Made by a program: the position numbers and the translations under genes | Assembly: GCF_040409805.1 (NCBI RefSeq) | Contig: NZ_CP099572.1 | Span: 1,984,001-2,048,000, forward strand | Origin: Polynucleobacter sp. MWH-UH23A | GTDB lineage: Bacteria; Pseudomonadota; Gammaproteobacteria; Burkholderiales; Burkholderiaceae | Direction of reading: 5' to 3' | Length of the DNA: 64,000 nt | In this document: one piece after another, positions 18,388 to 27,654 of the stretch | How positions within the stretch are numbered: position 1 is the stretch's first letter | How the letters are laid out: every line of letters starts with the position of its first letter | Notes under the pieces: model-generated | Database searches by the model: none | The model's input: only the letters and a program-made list of their open reading frames with translations | What the model was told of the DNA's origin: nothing

Positions 18388-20352
18388 TTAAGGTAACTCA
18401 GATTGTGTAGCAGCTTTAGGTGTAATTACACCTAAACGTTGTTTTAAAGACTGTGTCTGGCTATTCAATACTGAAGAATAGTAATTTGCGTTTGATAACA
18501 CATTCTTAACGTAAGTGCGGGTTTCATTAAATGGAATAGTTTCAGCAAAAATCGCACCCTCGGTAGGACCGGTCAACTTTTCTCGCCATGCCTTAGAACG
18601 AGAAGGACCGGCATTGTAGGCAGCGGAAGCTAAAACCCAAGAGCCATCCAAATCAATCAAAACCATATTGAGATAGTTACTACCCAAAGTGAGATTGGTG
18701 TTGGTATCGCTTAATTTATCATTGGTGTAATTAGTCATACCAATCTTCTTGGCGACATACTTTGCAGTATTAGGCATAACCTGCATCAAACCAGATGCGC
18801 CTACCGAAGAAGACGCATTCATGATGAAGCGCGATTCTTGACGAATGAGTCCATAAGCCCACGCTAGATTTAAATCAATCTGCCTTGCGATAGGAGATAG
18901 CTCATCGCGATACGGTGTAGGGTAGCGCAAATGAAAGTCATGCTCTTGTTTTGTACGATCAGCAGTATTGACAACGCGATCATATAAATTGATACGCTTA
19001 GCATATTCAGCGGCAGCGAGTAACTGCCTATCGGTCATATTACGTAACTCCCAATTCCATTCGCGATTACCTTCAAAACGTAAATTCATGGCATAAAAAC
19101 GTTCGCCACGAATAAATCCTTTGCGACTTGCCATGGCATCAATTTCTTGCTCCGTAACTTTGGTACGACTGGGTGCATGATTTGGTTTGCCTAATTCCTC
19201 GCGGGCCAATTGACCGTAAAAGTTGTATTGCTCTGCAATCAGCTCAAAGCTCTCTTTTGCTTTTGCATCTTGACCTTCAGCCTTTAATGCGCGGCCATAC
19301 CAATAAGTCCAGGCTGGGTCTTTGCTTCTCACCGCAGGATTCATACCATCAATCGCATTCTTAACTAGAGCCCAATCCTTTGCACGTAAGCCAGCACGCA
19401 CTTTCCACTCTTGAGACTCTACAGACAATAGCTCGTTGTAACCGAGCTCCTGTTGTAAACGATAGGCATCATCTGCATTCGGGTCTAATTTCTTTGCCAG
19501 AAATTGACCAATTACACCCCAAGCAAGCGCTTGATTCTCTTTGCTGTAGCGGGATGCGGTTTGAGAAAAATCACGATAGGCTTTTGCGGGATCAGTCTTT
19601 GCAACTTTTAAAATATCGCCAATAGGATCATCGCCACCGAGCCGACGTGCCATCGTGTCGTATCCTTTTTCGCTTGCAGCACGACCAATCGCCTTTGCCT
19701 CGTTTAATGTCATGCCACCCGCATCCACTAAAGCTGGAACCAACTCTTGGCATGCTTGCCCAAAATAACTAGGGTCCAATAACACTGCGCGTGAATCGAT
19801 AGTCAACTTGGTAGGATTTTCTCCTTGCGACAATTTTGATAGCAAGGAATAACACTTCACCTGCGTATCGTCATCTAATACAAACTTGGCATATTCTGCG
19901 TCAAACCGCGCCCAATCTTTACGCTTACCAAGCACTAGCAACCAATCATTACGCATACGATCTGCCAATGCGGTTCCCTGATAATGATTCAAGAAGGCTA
20001 CGACTTGTGAATCAGCTGCATAGTCATTTCGAGGACTGCCTGAACTATCAAACATTTGTGGTTTGATCCGAAAATACGCTACGTAATCATCAAATGGATA
20101 ATTGACTAAAGCTGAGGATAGTTGCTGTGTTCGAAACACATCATTCTTTTTGGCCGCCTCACGCAAGTCAATAAACATTCGATCTGTGTCAGTTATTTCT
20201 GCAGGCGCTACTTTTCTTTCATAAGACTTCGGCAACTTTGGTTTTTTGGTTTTCTCTGCAAATGCGTTTGACATAGAAAAAACCATCCCTAGGGCCAATA
20301 TTCCAGCCCAACGGACACAGTGTCCCCTCAGAATCTGATGCGTCTTTTTCAC
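18388..20352 (-). CDS. slt: Soluble lytic murein transglycosylase (Slt70 family)
   Basis: This 654-residue periplasmic enzyme cleaves peptidoglycan to 1,6-anhydro-muropeptides. A signal peptide (about residues 1-32, ending SNAFA) precedes a long alpha-helical superhelix. The C-terminal catalytic domain carries YGLIRQESRFIMNASS with the catalytic Glu, then GASGLMQVMPNTA and SAAYNAGPSRSKAWR. The start codon is GTG, giving MKKTHQ. It diverges from the 5-formyl-THF cyclo-ligase gene. AmpG, which imports the anhydro-muropeptides it releases, is encoded about 9 kb away. Confidence 0.94.
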   Translation of the reverse strand: MKKTHQILRGHCVRWAGILALGMVFSMSNAFAEKTKKPKLPKSYERKVAPAEITDTDRMFIDLREAAKKNDVFRTQQLSSALVNYPFDDYVAYFRIKPQMFDSSGSPRNDYAADSQVVAFLNHYQGTALADRMRNDWLLVLGKRKDWARFDAEYAKFVLDDDTQVKCYSLLSKLSQGENPTKLTIDSRAVLLDPSYFGQACQELVPALVDAGGMTLNEAKAIGRAASEKGYDTMARRLGGDDPIGDILKVAKTDPAKAYRDFSQTASRYSKENQALAWGVIGQFLAKKLDPNADDAYRLQQELGYNELLSVESQEWKVRAGLRAKDWALVKNAIDGMNPAVRSKDPAWTYWYGRALKAEGQDAKAKESFELIAEQYNFYGQLAREELGKPNHAPSRTKVTEQEIDAMASRKGFIRGERFYAMNLRFEGNREWNWELRNMTDRQLLAAAEYAKRINLYDRVVNTADRTKQEHDFHLRYPTPYRDELSPIARQIDLNLAWAYGLIRQESRFIMNASSSVGASGLMQVMPNTAKYVAKKIGMTNYTNDKLSDTNTNLTLGSNYLNMVLIDLDGSWVLASAAYNAGPSRSKAWREKLTGPTEGAIFAETIPFNETRTYVKNVLSNANYYSSVLNSQTQSLKQRLGVITPKAATQSELP

Positions 20353-20394
20353 TATCTAACCTTATTTACTATATTTTCTAATTTTCGCTCGATA

Positions 20395-21021
20395 ATGGAT
20401 GATATGCACAGTAATTCATCAAAAACTCTGCGCCAAGAATTATTAAAACAACGCAAGGAATTCGCTGCGAGTAGCGCTTTCGCTCAAATTAGAGAGAAGC
20501 TGATTTCCACTATTCAAGGGTTTCTTGCTAGCGAGGGCAAGGCCCTGAGCGCAATTGCCCTATATTGGCCGATTCAAGATGAGCTCGACATAAGAGCCCC
20601 CTTACTTAGCTGGGCTAGCGGTGATAAGGGGCGGCGCTTAGCCTTGCCTTATGCTCGCCCTGATAAACATCTGGATTTTTATGAATGGCGGGATGGCGAT
20701 AGTTTGATGCCTAGCAAACATGGCGTTCCTGAACCAATTCCAAATAATGAGAGCAGACCCATTGTTGATCCAGATTGCATCTTCATCCCCTGCGTGGGTT
20801 GGTCAAGCTCAAGCGCTAATGGCAAAACACACTATTGGCGATTGGGCTATGGTGGCGGCTATTTTGATCGCACCTTATCGGTATTACGCAAAAAAAATCC
20901 TAAGCTGATTTGCATTGGGATTGGATTTAATTGGCAAGAACTGGATGACACTCAGTGGTCTGCTCAAACTCACGATGAGCCTTTAAATATGCTGCTCACC
21001 GAATCTGGTTTGCTAAGCTAA
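20395..21021 (+). CDS. 5-formyltetrahydrofolate cyclo-ligase
   Basis: This enzyme converts 5-formyl-THF to 5,10-methenyl-THF with ATP, returning a storage or inhibitory folate to the active pool. The protein (about 208 residues) shows IALYWPIQDELDIR, LALPYARPDKHLDFYEW and the signature RLGYGGGYFDRTL near residue 155. The frame is open to a TTG inside the slt gene, but ATG codons at 20395 and 20404 give normal N-termini, and a weak GGA sits before the second. It ends one base short of the metF stop on the other strand, so the two genes converge tightly. Confidence 0.9.
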   Translation: MDDMHSNSSKTLRQELLKQRKEFAASSAFAQIREKLISTIQGFLASEGKALSAIALYWPIQDELDIRAPLLSWASGDKGRRLALPYARPDKHLDFYEWRDGDSLMPSKHGVPEPIPNNESRPIVDPDCIFIPCVGWSSSSANGKTHYWRLGYGGGYFDRTLSVLRKKNPKLICIGIGFNWQELDDTQWSAQTHDEPLNMLLTESGLLS

Positions 21022-21022
21022 C

Positions 21023-21853
21023 TTAATTCGTTAGCTCTAAGTTCTCCGCGATAGCCAATACGGCATCAACCTGATTTAGAGAATAAAAATGCAAGCCTGG
21101 TGCGCCAGCCGTTAGAAGCTGATCACACAAGTCCGTTACAACCTCTTCGCCGAATGCGCGAATCGATGCAATGTCATCGCCATATGATTGAAGTCGCAAA
21201 CGAATCCAGCGAGGAATCTCAGCACCACAAGCATCCGAGAATCGTAACAGTTGACTGCTGTTGGTAATTGGCATGATGCCAGCGATGATAGGTTGAGTAA
21301 CACCCAAATCATAGGCTTCATCAACAAAACGGAAATACGCATCACTGTTATAAAAATACTGAGTTACAGCGGAGTTTGCCCCGGCCTTCATTTTTTGCAC
21401 AAAGAAATCAATATCACTTGCTGGAGACTTTGCTTGTGGATGCGTCTCTGGATAAGCGGCAACATCAATATGAAACCAATCACCCGTCTCTGCACGAATG
21501 AACTCTACCAATTCATTGGCATGATGAAATTCACCGTACTGACCCATGCCTGACGGCAAGTCACCGCGTAATGCAACGATTCGCCTCACCCCTAAAGCCT
21601 GATATTGCTTGAGCATTTCACGCACACTTTCACGCGAACCACCAACACAGGATAAATGCGGGGCAACAGCAGCTCCAGCAGCATGAATATCACTAACAAC
21701 TTTTAATGTACCTGACTGAGTAGAACCACCAGCCCCAAATGTCACGGAATAAAACGAGGGCTTCAGTGTTTCGCTGAAGCGTTCGCGCACCAAGTGCAAT
21801 TTATTCTCACCTTCAGGTGTTTTTGGAGGAAAGAATTCAACGCTTAATTCCAT
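21023..21853 (-). CDS. metF: Methylenetetrahydrofolate reductase
   Basis: MetF reduces 5,10-methylene-THF to 5-methyl-THF with a flavin, supplying the methyl group for methionine. The 276-residue protein begins with VEFFPPKTPEG, which holds the conserved catalytic Glu, and contains SVTFGAGGSTQSG, PHLSCVGGSRE, VALRGDLP and ANSAVTQYFYN. It follows ahcY by 28 bp and is likely transcribed from the same SAH-riboswitch leader, so methyl-group supply would rise with SAH level. The length is that of the bacterial single-domain enzyme. Confidence 0.95.
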   Translation of the reverse strand: MELSVEFFPPKTPEGENKLHLVRERFSETLKPSFYSVTFGAGGSTQSGTLKVVSDIHAAGAAVAPHLSCVGGSRESVREMLKQYQALGVRRIVALRGDLPSGMGQYGEFHHANELVEFIRAETGDWFHIDVAAYPETHPQAKSPASDIDFFVQKMKAGANSAVTQYFYNSDAYFRFVDEAYDLGVTQPIIAGIMPITNSSQLLRFSDACGAEIPRWIRLRLQSYGDDIASIRAFGEEVVTDLCDQLLTAGAPGLHFYSLNQVDAVLAIAENLELTN

Positions 21854-21881
21854 GATTGGGGCCTAGATATCTAACAGCAGA

Positions 21882-23333
21882 TTAATAACGATAGTGCTCA
21901 GGCTTGTATGGGCCTTCCTTGGTGACACCAATATAAGCTGCTTGTTGATCAGTTAATTCAGTTAGCTGAGCATTTAGCTTCTTCAACTGTAAGCGTGCAA
22001 CTTTCTCATCCAAATGCTTAGGCAAGGTGTATACGCCAATTGGATACTTATTAGTGCCAACTGCATTCCACAACTCAATCTGGGCAATCACTTGGTTTGC
22101 AAATGAAGAGCTCATCACATAGGAAGGATGGCCAGTACCACAACCCAAATTCACCAAACGGCCTTTTGCCAAGATGATTAAACGCTTCTCTGGCATACCA
22201 TTGGCCGCAGGGAAAATCACGTGATCTACCTGTGGCTTAATTTCTTCCCACTTGTATTTCTCGATACCAGCAACATCAATCTCATTATCGAAGTGGCCGA
22301 TGTTACAAACAATCGCCTGATCCTTCATCTTCACCATATGGTCATGTGTAATCACATGGTAGTTACCAGTTGCTGATACAAAAATATCAGCCTTGTCTGC
22401 GGCGTAATCCATTGTTACAACGCGGTAGCCTTCCATGGCCGCTTGAAGAGCGCAAATTGGATCAACTTCCGTTACCCATACCTGGGCAGACAGCGCACGT
22501 AAAGCTTGTGCAGAACCTTTGCCCACATCGCCATAACCACAAACAACGGCAACCTTACCGGCAACCATCACGTCGGTAGCACGCTTAATCGCATCAACCA
22601 AAGACTCACGGCAACCATAAAGGTTGTCGAACTTGCTCTTGGTTACAGAGTCATTCACGTTGATTGCTGGGAATTTCAAATCACCTTTGGCGAACATTTG
22701 ATACAAGCGATGAACGCCAGTAGTGGTTTCTTCGGTAACGCCTTGTACCTTCTCTAAACGAGTGGAATACCAAGTTGGGTCTTGAGCTAATTTTTTCTTG
22801 ATAGCAGCAAAAAGAATTGTCTCTTCTTCGCTTGTAGGGTGGTTTAAGCATGCTTGATCTTTTTCAGCACGCGCACCTAGATGTAATAGCAAAGTCGCAT
22901 CGCCACCATCATCCAAAATCATATTGGTATAGCCACCATCAGCCCATTCAAAAATACGATGAGTGAAGTCCCAGTACTGCTCAAGCGTTTCGCCTTTGAT
23001 AGCGAAAACTGGCGTGCCGTTTGCAGCAATCGCTGCAGCGGCGTGATCCTGTGTCGAGAAAATATTGCATGAAGCCCATTGCACTTCGGCACCAAGAGCC
23101 TCAAGGGTCTCGATCAACACCGCGGTTTGAATGGTCATATGCAAAGAGCCTGTAATGCGTGCGCCACGCAATGGCTGTTGAGCGGCAAACTCATCGCGAA
23201 TGGCAATCAAGCCGGGCATCTCGGTTTCGGCAATCGCGATTTCTTTACGACCAAAGTCAGCCAAAGAAATATCCGCAATTGCGCAACGAGTTGCAACAAA
23301 GTCTTTTAAATTGAAATCAGAAACGGTATTCAT
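21882..23333 (-). CDS. ahcY: Adenosylhomocysteinase (SAH hydrolase)
   Basis: AhcY splits S-adenosylhomocysteine into adenosine and homocysteine and so relieves product inhibition of methyltransferases. The 483-residue protein shows [21 protein letters not shown], the NAD-binding [11 protein letters not shown] and [16 protein letters not shown], the catalytic block [12 protein letters not shown], and the conserved C-terminus YKPEHYRY. It has the roughly 40-residue insertion common in proteobacterial forms. The ribosome site GGAG lies six bases before the ATG and sits inside a hairpin. An SAH riboswitch lies upstream. Confidence 0.98.
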   Translation of the reverse strand: MNTVSDFNLKDFVATRCAIADISLADFGRKEIAIAETEMPGLIAIRDEFAAQQPLRGARITGSLHMTIQTAVLIETLEALGAEVQWASCNIFSTQDHAAAAIAANGTPVFAIKGETLEQYWDFTHRIFEWADGGYTNMILDDGGDATLLLHLGARAEKDQACLNHPTSEEETILFAAIKKKLAQDPTWYSTRLEKVQGVTEETTTGVHRLYQMFAKGDLKFPAINVNDSVTKSKFDNLYGCRESLVDAIKRATDVMVAGKVAVVCGYGDVGKGSAQALRALSAQVWVTEVDPICALQAAMEGYRVVTMDYAADKADIFVSATGNYHVITHDHMVKMKDQAIVCNIGHFDNEIDVAGIEKYKWEEIKPQVDHVIFPAANGMPEKRLIILAKGRLVNLGCGTGHPSYVMSSSFANQVIAQIELWNAVGTNKYPIGVYTLPKHLDEKVARLQLKKLNAQLTELTDQQAAYIGVTKEGPYKPEHYRY

Positions 23334-23339
23334 GTAATG

Positions 23340-23368
23340 CTCCAGCTAAATACGATCCAATGCTGGAG
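23340..23368 (-). promoter_or_regulatory. Hairpin that can sequester the ahcY ribosome-binding site
   Basis: In the transcript CTCCAGC (from 23368) and GCTGGAG (to 23340) are perfectly complementary over seven pairs, with a 15-base loop. The GGAG at the end of the 3' arm is the ribosome site of ahcY. This is the form expected of a translational expression platform for the riboswitch just upstream. The pairing is seen directly; the switching role is inferred. Confidence 0.65.
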
Positions 23369-23400
23369 TACAAACTCGCTAGCCGTTGAATCATGGGTTA

Positions 23401-23493
23401 GCGAGCGCAGTTGCAAGTAGTAAATCTGCTTCGATTTACCCCTTCAAGCCTGGGGATCTGCCAATTGGCAATCCTTGCAACGCTCCTTGAAGG
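23401..23493 (-). ncRNA. SAH riboswitch upstream of ahcY
   Basis: Read on the minus strand, the element has all the marks of the S-adenosylhomocysteine riboswitch. P1 is CCTTCAAG paired with CTTGAAGG (23486-23493 with 23441-23448). The conserved GAGCGTTGCAAGG follows, then a P2 hairpin with TGCCAATTGGCA in it, then CCCAGGCTTG. A further hairpin GTAAATC/GATTTAC comes next. Last is TTGCAACTGCGCTC, whose TGCAA and CGCTC pair back with TTGCA and GAGCG to form the P4 pseudoknot. Known SAH riboswitches turn genes on when SAH accumulates. Here it would control ahcY and probably metF. Confidence 0.93.
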
Positions 23494-23496
23494 TAT

Positions 23497-23520
23497 GGCG
23501 AAATTGTAATCAATTTCGCC
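23497..23520 (-). promoter_or_regulatory. 10-bp perfect inverted repeat holding a -10-like box for ahcY
   Basis: GGCGAAATTG and CAATTTCGCC form a perfect 10-bp dyad around a four-base centre. On the minus strand the dyad contains TACAAT, a good -10 match, placed so that transcription would begin at or just before the riboswitch P1. No convincing -35 box was found. There is no T-run on either side, so it is not a classic terminator. It may be the ahcY promoter with an overlapping operator. Confidence 0.45.
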
Positions 23521-23580
23521 ATGTTCTGCCTTAATACATCTTAAAAACGCTTTTTGAGTCTTTAATTCAACATACAGGGC

Positions 23581-24747
23581 TTATAAACCTGCAGCTGCAC
23601 GCAATGCAGCGGCTTTATCTGTCTGCTCCCAAGTAAATTCTGGCTCTTCGCGACCAAAGTGACCATAAGCTGCCGTCTTGCGATAAATCGGACGCAGGAG
23701 ATTGAGCATCTTCACAATACCTTTTGGACGCAAGTCAAAATGCTCAGAAACCAGTTGTGCGATCTTTTCATCAGAAATCTTGCCAGTGCCAAATGTACTC
23801 ACCATTACTGAAGTAGGTTTTGCAACGCCAATTGCATAAGAGATTTGAATTAAGCACTTGCTTGCCAAACCTGCAGCAACTACGTTCTTCGCAACATAAC
23901 GACCAGCATATGCAGCTGAACGATCAACCTTTGAAGGATCTTTACCAGAAAATGCACCGCCGCCGTGAGGGGCAGCACCACCGTAGGTATCCACAATAAT
24001 TTTGCGGCCAGTTAAACCGCAATCGCCTTGTGGGCCGCCGATAACGAAACGACCTGTTGGGTTCACCAAGAAATTAATCGCGCCCTTAATCAAATGCTTA
24101 GGCAATACTGGCTTGATAATTTCCTCTACTACTGCCTCACGCAATTTTTCCAAAGAGATATCTTCGTCATGTTGAGTGGACAACACCACGGTATCAATAG
24201 AGTCAGGCTTACCATCAACGTAACGCAAAGTGACTTGTGACTTGGCGTCAGGACGTAACCACGTCAAGCGGCCATCACGGCGTAATTGTGATTGACGCTC
24301 TACCAAACGATGTGACAAATGAATTGGGAGTGGCATGAGCTCTGCTGTTTCGTCACAAGCGTAACCAAACATTAATCCTTGGTCGCCAGCGCCTTGATCC
24401 AAGCCATCATCGTGCGCCTTATCAACACCTTGAGCAATGTCTGGGCTTTGCTTGTCATAAGCAACCAATACGGCACAACCCTTGTAATCGATACCGTAAG
24501 CAGTATTGTCATAGCCGATTTCACGTAAGGTATTACGGGCAACTTGAATGTAGTCTACGTTCGCATTGGTTGTAATTTCACCAGCCAATACAACTAAGCC
24601 GGTGTTACACAAGGTTTCTGCCGCAACACGTGCAGTTGGGTCTTGTGCCAAGATGGCATCAAGAATCGAATCAGAAATTTGGTCCGCTACTTTATCGGGG
24701 TGACCTTCAGAAACAGATTCTGAGGTAAAGAAGTAATCATTTGCCAT
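23581..24747 (-). CDS. metK: S-adenosylmethionine synthetase
   Basis: MetK makes SAM from methionine and ATP. The 388-residue protein begins [20 protein letters not shown] with the methionine/ATP-site residues, and continues with [12 protein letters not shown] (the flexible loop region), [21 protein letters not shown] (P-loop-like block) and [19 protein letters not shown]. It has the family's usual length. AAAGGA precedes the ATG. The ahcY-metF unit follows on the same strand, but with its own leader. The roughly 200 bp upstream contain a paired element described separately. Confidence 0.98.
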   Translation of the reverse strand: MANDYFFTSESVSEGHPDKVADQISDSILDAILAQDPTARVAAETLCNTGLVVLAGEITTNANVDYIQVARNTLREIGYDNTAYGIDYKGCAVLVAYDKQSPDIAQGVDKAHDDGLDQGAGDQGLMFGYACDETAELMPLPIHLSHRLVERQSQLRRDGRLTWLRPDAKSQVTLRYVDGKPDSIDTVVLSTQHDEDISLEKLREAVVEEIIKPVLPKHLIKGAINFLVNPTGRFVIGGPQGDCGLTGRKIIVDTYGGAAPHGGGAFSGKDPSKVDRSAAYAGRYVAKNVVAAGLASKCLIQISYAIGVAKPTSVMVSTFGTGKISDEKIAQLVSEHFDLRPKGIVKMLNLLRPIYRKTAAYGHFGREEPEFTWEQTDKAAALRAAAGL

Positions 24748-24781
24748 TGCATATTCCTTTAAAAATTAACACGATCTATCG

Positions 24782-24852
24782 GACAACTCGACGTGCCTGG
24801 AACTACAACGGCGACGCTTTAGCAGAATTTTTGAATCGCCCTGCAAGTTGTC
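24782..24852 (-). ncRNA. Structured leader element of unknown type ahead of metK
   Basis: In the metK transcript direction GACAACTTG pairs with CGAGTTGTC over nine positions with one G-U. Inside it GGCGA pairs with TCGCC (24836-24840 with 24810-24814), and the enclosed loop contains GCTAAAGC. Between the inner and outer 3' arms lies GTTCCAGGC. The element ends about 35 bases before the metK ATG. The nested pairing suggests a structured 5' leader, possibly a metabolite sensor, but it does not match the SAH or SAM riboswitch classes I can recognise. It could also be chance or a DNA operator. Confidence 0.4.
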
Positions 24853-24949
24853 TTAACTCAGCGATGGTGCCATTTTATCTGAAAACTCCAATATTCATCA
24901 AGGTTCGATCAAATTTGGTCTTCATGGCAGCATTGAATATCATTGGGGG

Positions 24950-25810
24950 GTGCAAAAATTCCTTTTAAAAATTGGCCTCAATATTGTCGCCGCCTTACCC
25001 CTGGTGGTGGTGCAGGCATTCGGGGCTTTATTAGGCTTACTCGCCTACCTAGGATCAAAGCAATATCGGTCCCTATTTAGACCGCAATACGAAGCCGTAG
25101 TCAAAACACGCAATTTACCGTTCAAGCTGTGGGAAGCCGTGCGCGCCTCTGGAATGCTTTTCTCAGATAGTTTATGGATTTGGCGCAATCCACAAAAAGC
25201 ACTCAGCCTGGTAGAAATCCAAAACTGGGATCTAGTAGAGCAGGCGATACAAGAAGGTCACGGCCTAGTTATGCTGACACCACACCTTGGTGGCTTTGAA
25301 ATTATCCCCAGAGTATTGGCGAAACATTTCCCTGCAACAATTTTGTATCGACCATCACGACAAGAATGGCTCAATGAAGTAGTAGAGGAAGGGCGCGCAT
25401 ATCCTAATATGCATTTCGTACCTACTAACCTCAATGGTGTAAGACAGATGACGAGAGCACTGACACGTGGCGAGGCGATCGGCATTCTTCCTGATCAGGT
25501 GCCTAGCGGAGGTGAAGGAGTATGGGTGCCATTCTTTGGACGACCAGCTTACACAACACCATTACCTGCACGTCTAGCAAATCGCAACAATACTCCGGTG
25601 GTGATGTTTACAGCAAAGCGCAAATCTATTGGAAGGGGTTGGCTAATGCAAGCAACGCGCCTTGCACCCTTTAATGAAGACGCCACCATAGCTGCCGCCG
25701 AACTCAATAGAGCAATTGAAAATGCCGTCTTACTTGCTCCCGAACAATTCATTTGGTCATATAACCGCTACAAGCATCCAACGGGCGCAGAGTTGCCGCC
25801 AAACAAGTAA
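24950..25810 (+). CDS. LpxL/HtrB-family lysophospholipid (lipid A) acyltransferase 1
   Basis: This 286-residue inner-membrane protein belongs to the LpxL/LpxM family, which adds secondary acyl chains to lipid A. An N-terminal membrane anchor is followed by the catalytic motif HLGGFE (HX4E) in MLTPHLGGFEI, then ILYRPSRQEWLNE, GILPDQVPSGGEGVWVPFFGRPA, and an ending in IWSYNRYKHP. The start is GTG, with a GGGGG stretch directly upstream. It is followed 20 bp later by a second family member and then dapF, a conserved-looking cluster. It diverges from metK. Confidence 0.9.
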   Translation: MQKFLLKIGLNIVAALPLVVVQAFGALLGLLAYLGSKQYRSLFRPQYEAVVKTRNLPFKLWEAVRASGMLFSDSLWIWRNPQKALSLVEIQNWDLVEQAIQEGHGLVMLTPHLGGFEIIPRVLAKHFPATILYRPSRQEWLNEVVEEGRAYPNMHFVPTNLNGVRQMTRALTRGEAIGILPDQVPSGGEGVWVPFFGRPAYTTPLPARLANRNNTPVVMFTAKRKSIGRGWLMQATRLAPFNEDATIAAAELNRAIENAVLLAPEQFIWSYNRYKHPTGAELPPNK

Positions 25811-25830
25811 AGAACATTATCATTTTGAGC

Positions 25831-26730
25831 ATGGACTGGCTCTCAAACCTTTTTAATTTTTTAGCGCTTAGCCTATTGCGCTTATTTGCGTTTCTTCCCT
25901 ACAGCATTACTGTTTATGTTGGCTATGGACTTGGCTGGCTTGCGGCTCACATACCAAATAGCAGAGCCAAGGTGGTCAAAACGAATTTGCGATTATGTTT
26001 TCCAAACCTCAATGAAAAAGAGATTGATGCGCTGGCGCTTGAACATTGGAAATTGTTTGGTCGCAGTGTTTTAGAAAGAAGCAGAATTTGGTTGGGAAGC
26101 GGCAAACAAATTACCGACATTGTGACGATTAAGTCCGCTATTACGCTTGGAGATCGCAAACCTCGCCTACTCATCAATCCGCACTTTGTTGGCCTTGAGG
26201 GCGGCTTTATGGCGCTATCAGTGCTGGCGAGTCAACGTGATTGGCCTAAGGGGGCTGGTCTTTATCAAAAAATGAAGAATCCATTCTTTAATCAAAAGAT
26301 GATTGAATGGAGAAATCGCTTCGGTGGTAAATCAATTGAAAGACAAAGCCGGTTGCGCGACCTGATCCGAGAAATCCAAACTGGAAATTTTATTTTCATA
26401 GCCCCAGATATTGATTTAGGGCCCCGTGATTCCATATTTGCGCCATTCTTTGGAATTCAGGCAAATACCATCACATCCGTATCGCGCTTAGCTAGGTTAA
26501 GTGGTGCTGAAGTTTGTTTAATGACCACAACTCTGAACAAAGATCGCAAAGGCTATACGTGCCACATTAGCGAGCCACTACCAAACTTTCCTAGCAACGA
26601 TGTCGAAAAGGACACTGCTCGCCTCAATCAATATATTGAGGAACTTGTTCGAGAAAGGCCAGCAGAGTACTATTGGGTGCATAAACGCTTTAAGCATCGC
26701 CCTCCTGGCGAGCCAAGCCTTTACGATTAA
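25831..26730 (+). CDS. LpxL/HtrB-family lysophospholipid (lipid A) acyltransferase 2
   Basis: This 299-residue LpxL-family protein has an N-terminal membrane segment (LALSLLRLFAFLPYS). It shows LINPHFVGLEGG as the HX4E catalytic motif, MKNPFFNQKMIEWRNRFGG, APDIDLGPRDSIFAPFFG and a YYWVHKRFKHRPPGE ending. A TTG two codons earlier is an alternative start. It is very similar to the third copy near 49 kb, much more than to its neighbour, so the two are paralogues from a duplication. Together with acyltransferase 1 it probably completes lipid A acylation; which chain each adds cannot be told. Confidence 0.9.
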   Translation: MDWLSNLFNFLALSLLRLFAFLPYSITVYVGYGLGWLAAHIPNSRAKVVKTNLRLCFPNLNEKEIDALALEHWKLFGRSVLERSRIWLGSGKQITDIVTIKSAITLGDRKPRLLINPHFVGLEGGFMALSVLASQRDWPKGAGLYQKMKNPFFNQKMIEWRNRFGGKSIERQSRLRDLIREIQTGNFIFIAPDIDLGPRDSIFAPFFGIQANTITSVSRLARLSGAEVCLMTTTLNKDRKGYTCHISEPLPNFPSNDVEKDTARLNQYIEELVRERPAEYYWVHKRFKHRPPGEPSLYD

Positions 26731-26739
26731 TGGATTATT

Positions 26740-27642
26740 TTGAGCACTACTCTAAGCAACTCTAGACGCAAATTACGCTTCACCAAAATGCATGGTGCGG
26801 GCAATGATTTCATTGTGCTCAATGGCATCGATCAAGACTTAAGCAATATCACTCGCGACCAATGGCAAGCCTTGGCGCATCGTCAATTTGGTATTGGCGC
26901 AGATCAAATTCTTTTGGTTGAAAAACCTACTCGCGACGATGCCGACTTTCGTTATCGCATCTTTAATGCGGATGGCGGAGAAGTAGAGCAATGTGGTAAT
27001 GGCTCACGTTGCTTTGTGCGCTTTGTGCTTGACCAAGGCCTATCCAATAAAAATCCTCTGCGTGTTGAAGTGGCGCACACCGTCCTTACCTTAAAGTCTC
27101 ATTCCGATGGTCAAGTTGAGGTGAATATGGGCGCGCCAATTTTTGAGCACAGCCAGATTCCATTCAATGCCAATGGCCTAGCAAGCATGCAAGAGTTTCA
27201 TGAAACACTCTATGCGCTGCCACTGAATCATCCTGCGACACACGATACTTTGGTGGGTGTGCTTTCCATGGGCAACCCCCATGCCGTTCAAGTGGTGGCT
27301 GATGTTGCTAGTGCCCCCGTTTTAGAGGAAGGCCCTGAAATCGAAAAGCATGCCGCCTTTCCAAAAAGAGTGAATGCAGGTTATATGCAAATCATGGGTC
27401 GCAACGAGATAGTGTTGCGAGTTTATGAGCGTGGTGCCGGAGAAACCTTGGCCTGCGGAACTGGCGCCTGTGCGGCAGTGGTTTCAGGCATTCGCAGAGG
27501 ACTGCTTGACTCACCAGTAAAGGTACATACTCGTGGAGGTGACCTCCAAATTGCTTGGGGTGGAATTGTGAATAATGAAATTCAGCCCGTAATCATGACA
27601 GGCCCAGCCGTTACTGTTTTCGAAGGTGAAACAGAAATCTAA
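26740..27642 (+). CDS. dapF: Diaminopimelate epimerase
   Basis: DapF converts LL- to meso-diaminopimelate for lysine and peptidoglycan. The 300-residue protein has the first catalytic-cysteine block [18 protein letters not shown] and the second in [12 protein letters not shown], with [14 protein letters not shown] at the start. The frame has no ATG before MHGAGND, so a TTG giving [10 protein letters not shown] is the likely start. It lies 9 bp behind the second acyltransferase gene and converges on pyrE. Confidence 0.95.
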   Translation: MSTTLSNSRRKLRFTKMHGAGNDFIVLNGIDQDLSNITRDQWQALAHRQFGIGADQILLVEKPTRDDADFRYRIFNADGGEVEQCGNGSRCFVRFVLDQGLSNKNPLRVEVAHTVLTLKSHSDGQVEVNMGAPIFEHSQIPFNANGLASMQEFHETLYALPLNHPATHDTLVGVLSMGNPHAVQVVADVASAPVLEEGPEIEKHAAFPKRVNAGYMQIMGRNEIVLRVYERGAGETLACGTGACAAVVSGIRRGLLDSPVKVHTRGGDLQIAWGGIVNNEIQPVIMTGPAVTVFEGETEI

Positions 27643-27654
27643 GAGACCTTTTTC

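Noticed and set aside
23497..23520. The 10-bp palindrome as a metK terminator
   Set aside because: No T-run follows on the minus strand, and a -10-like TACAAT lies within it; an operator or promoter role fits better.
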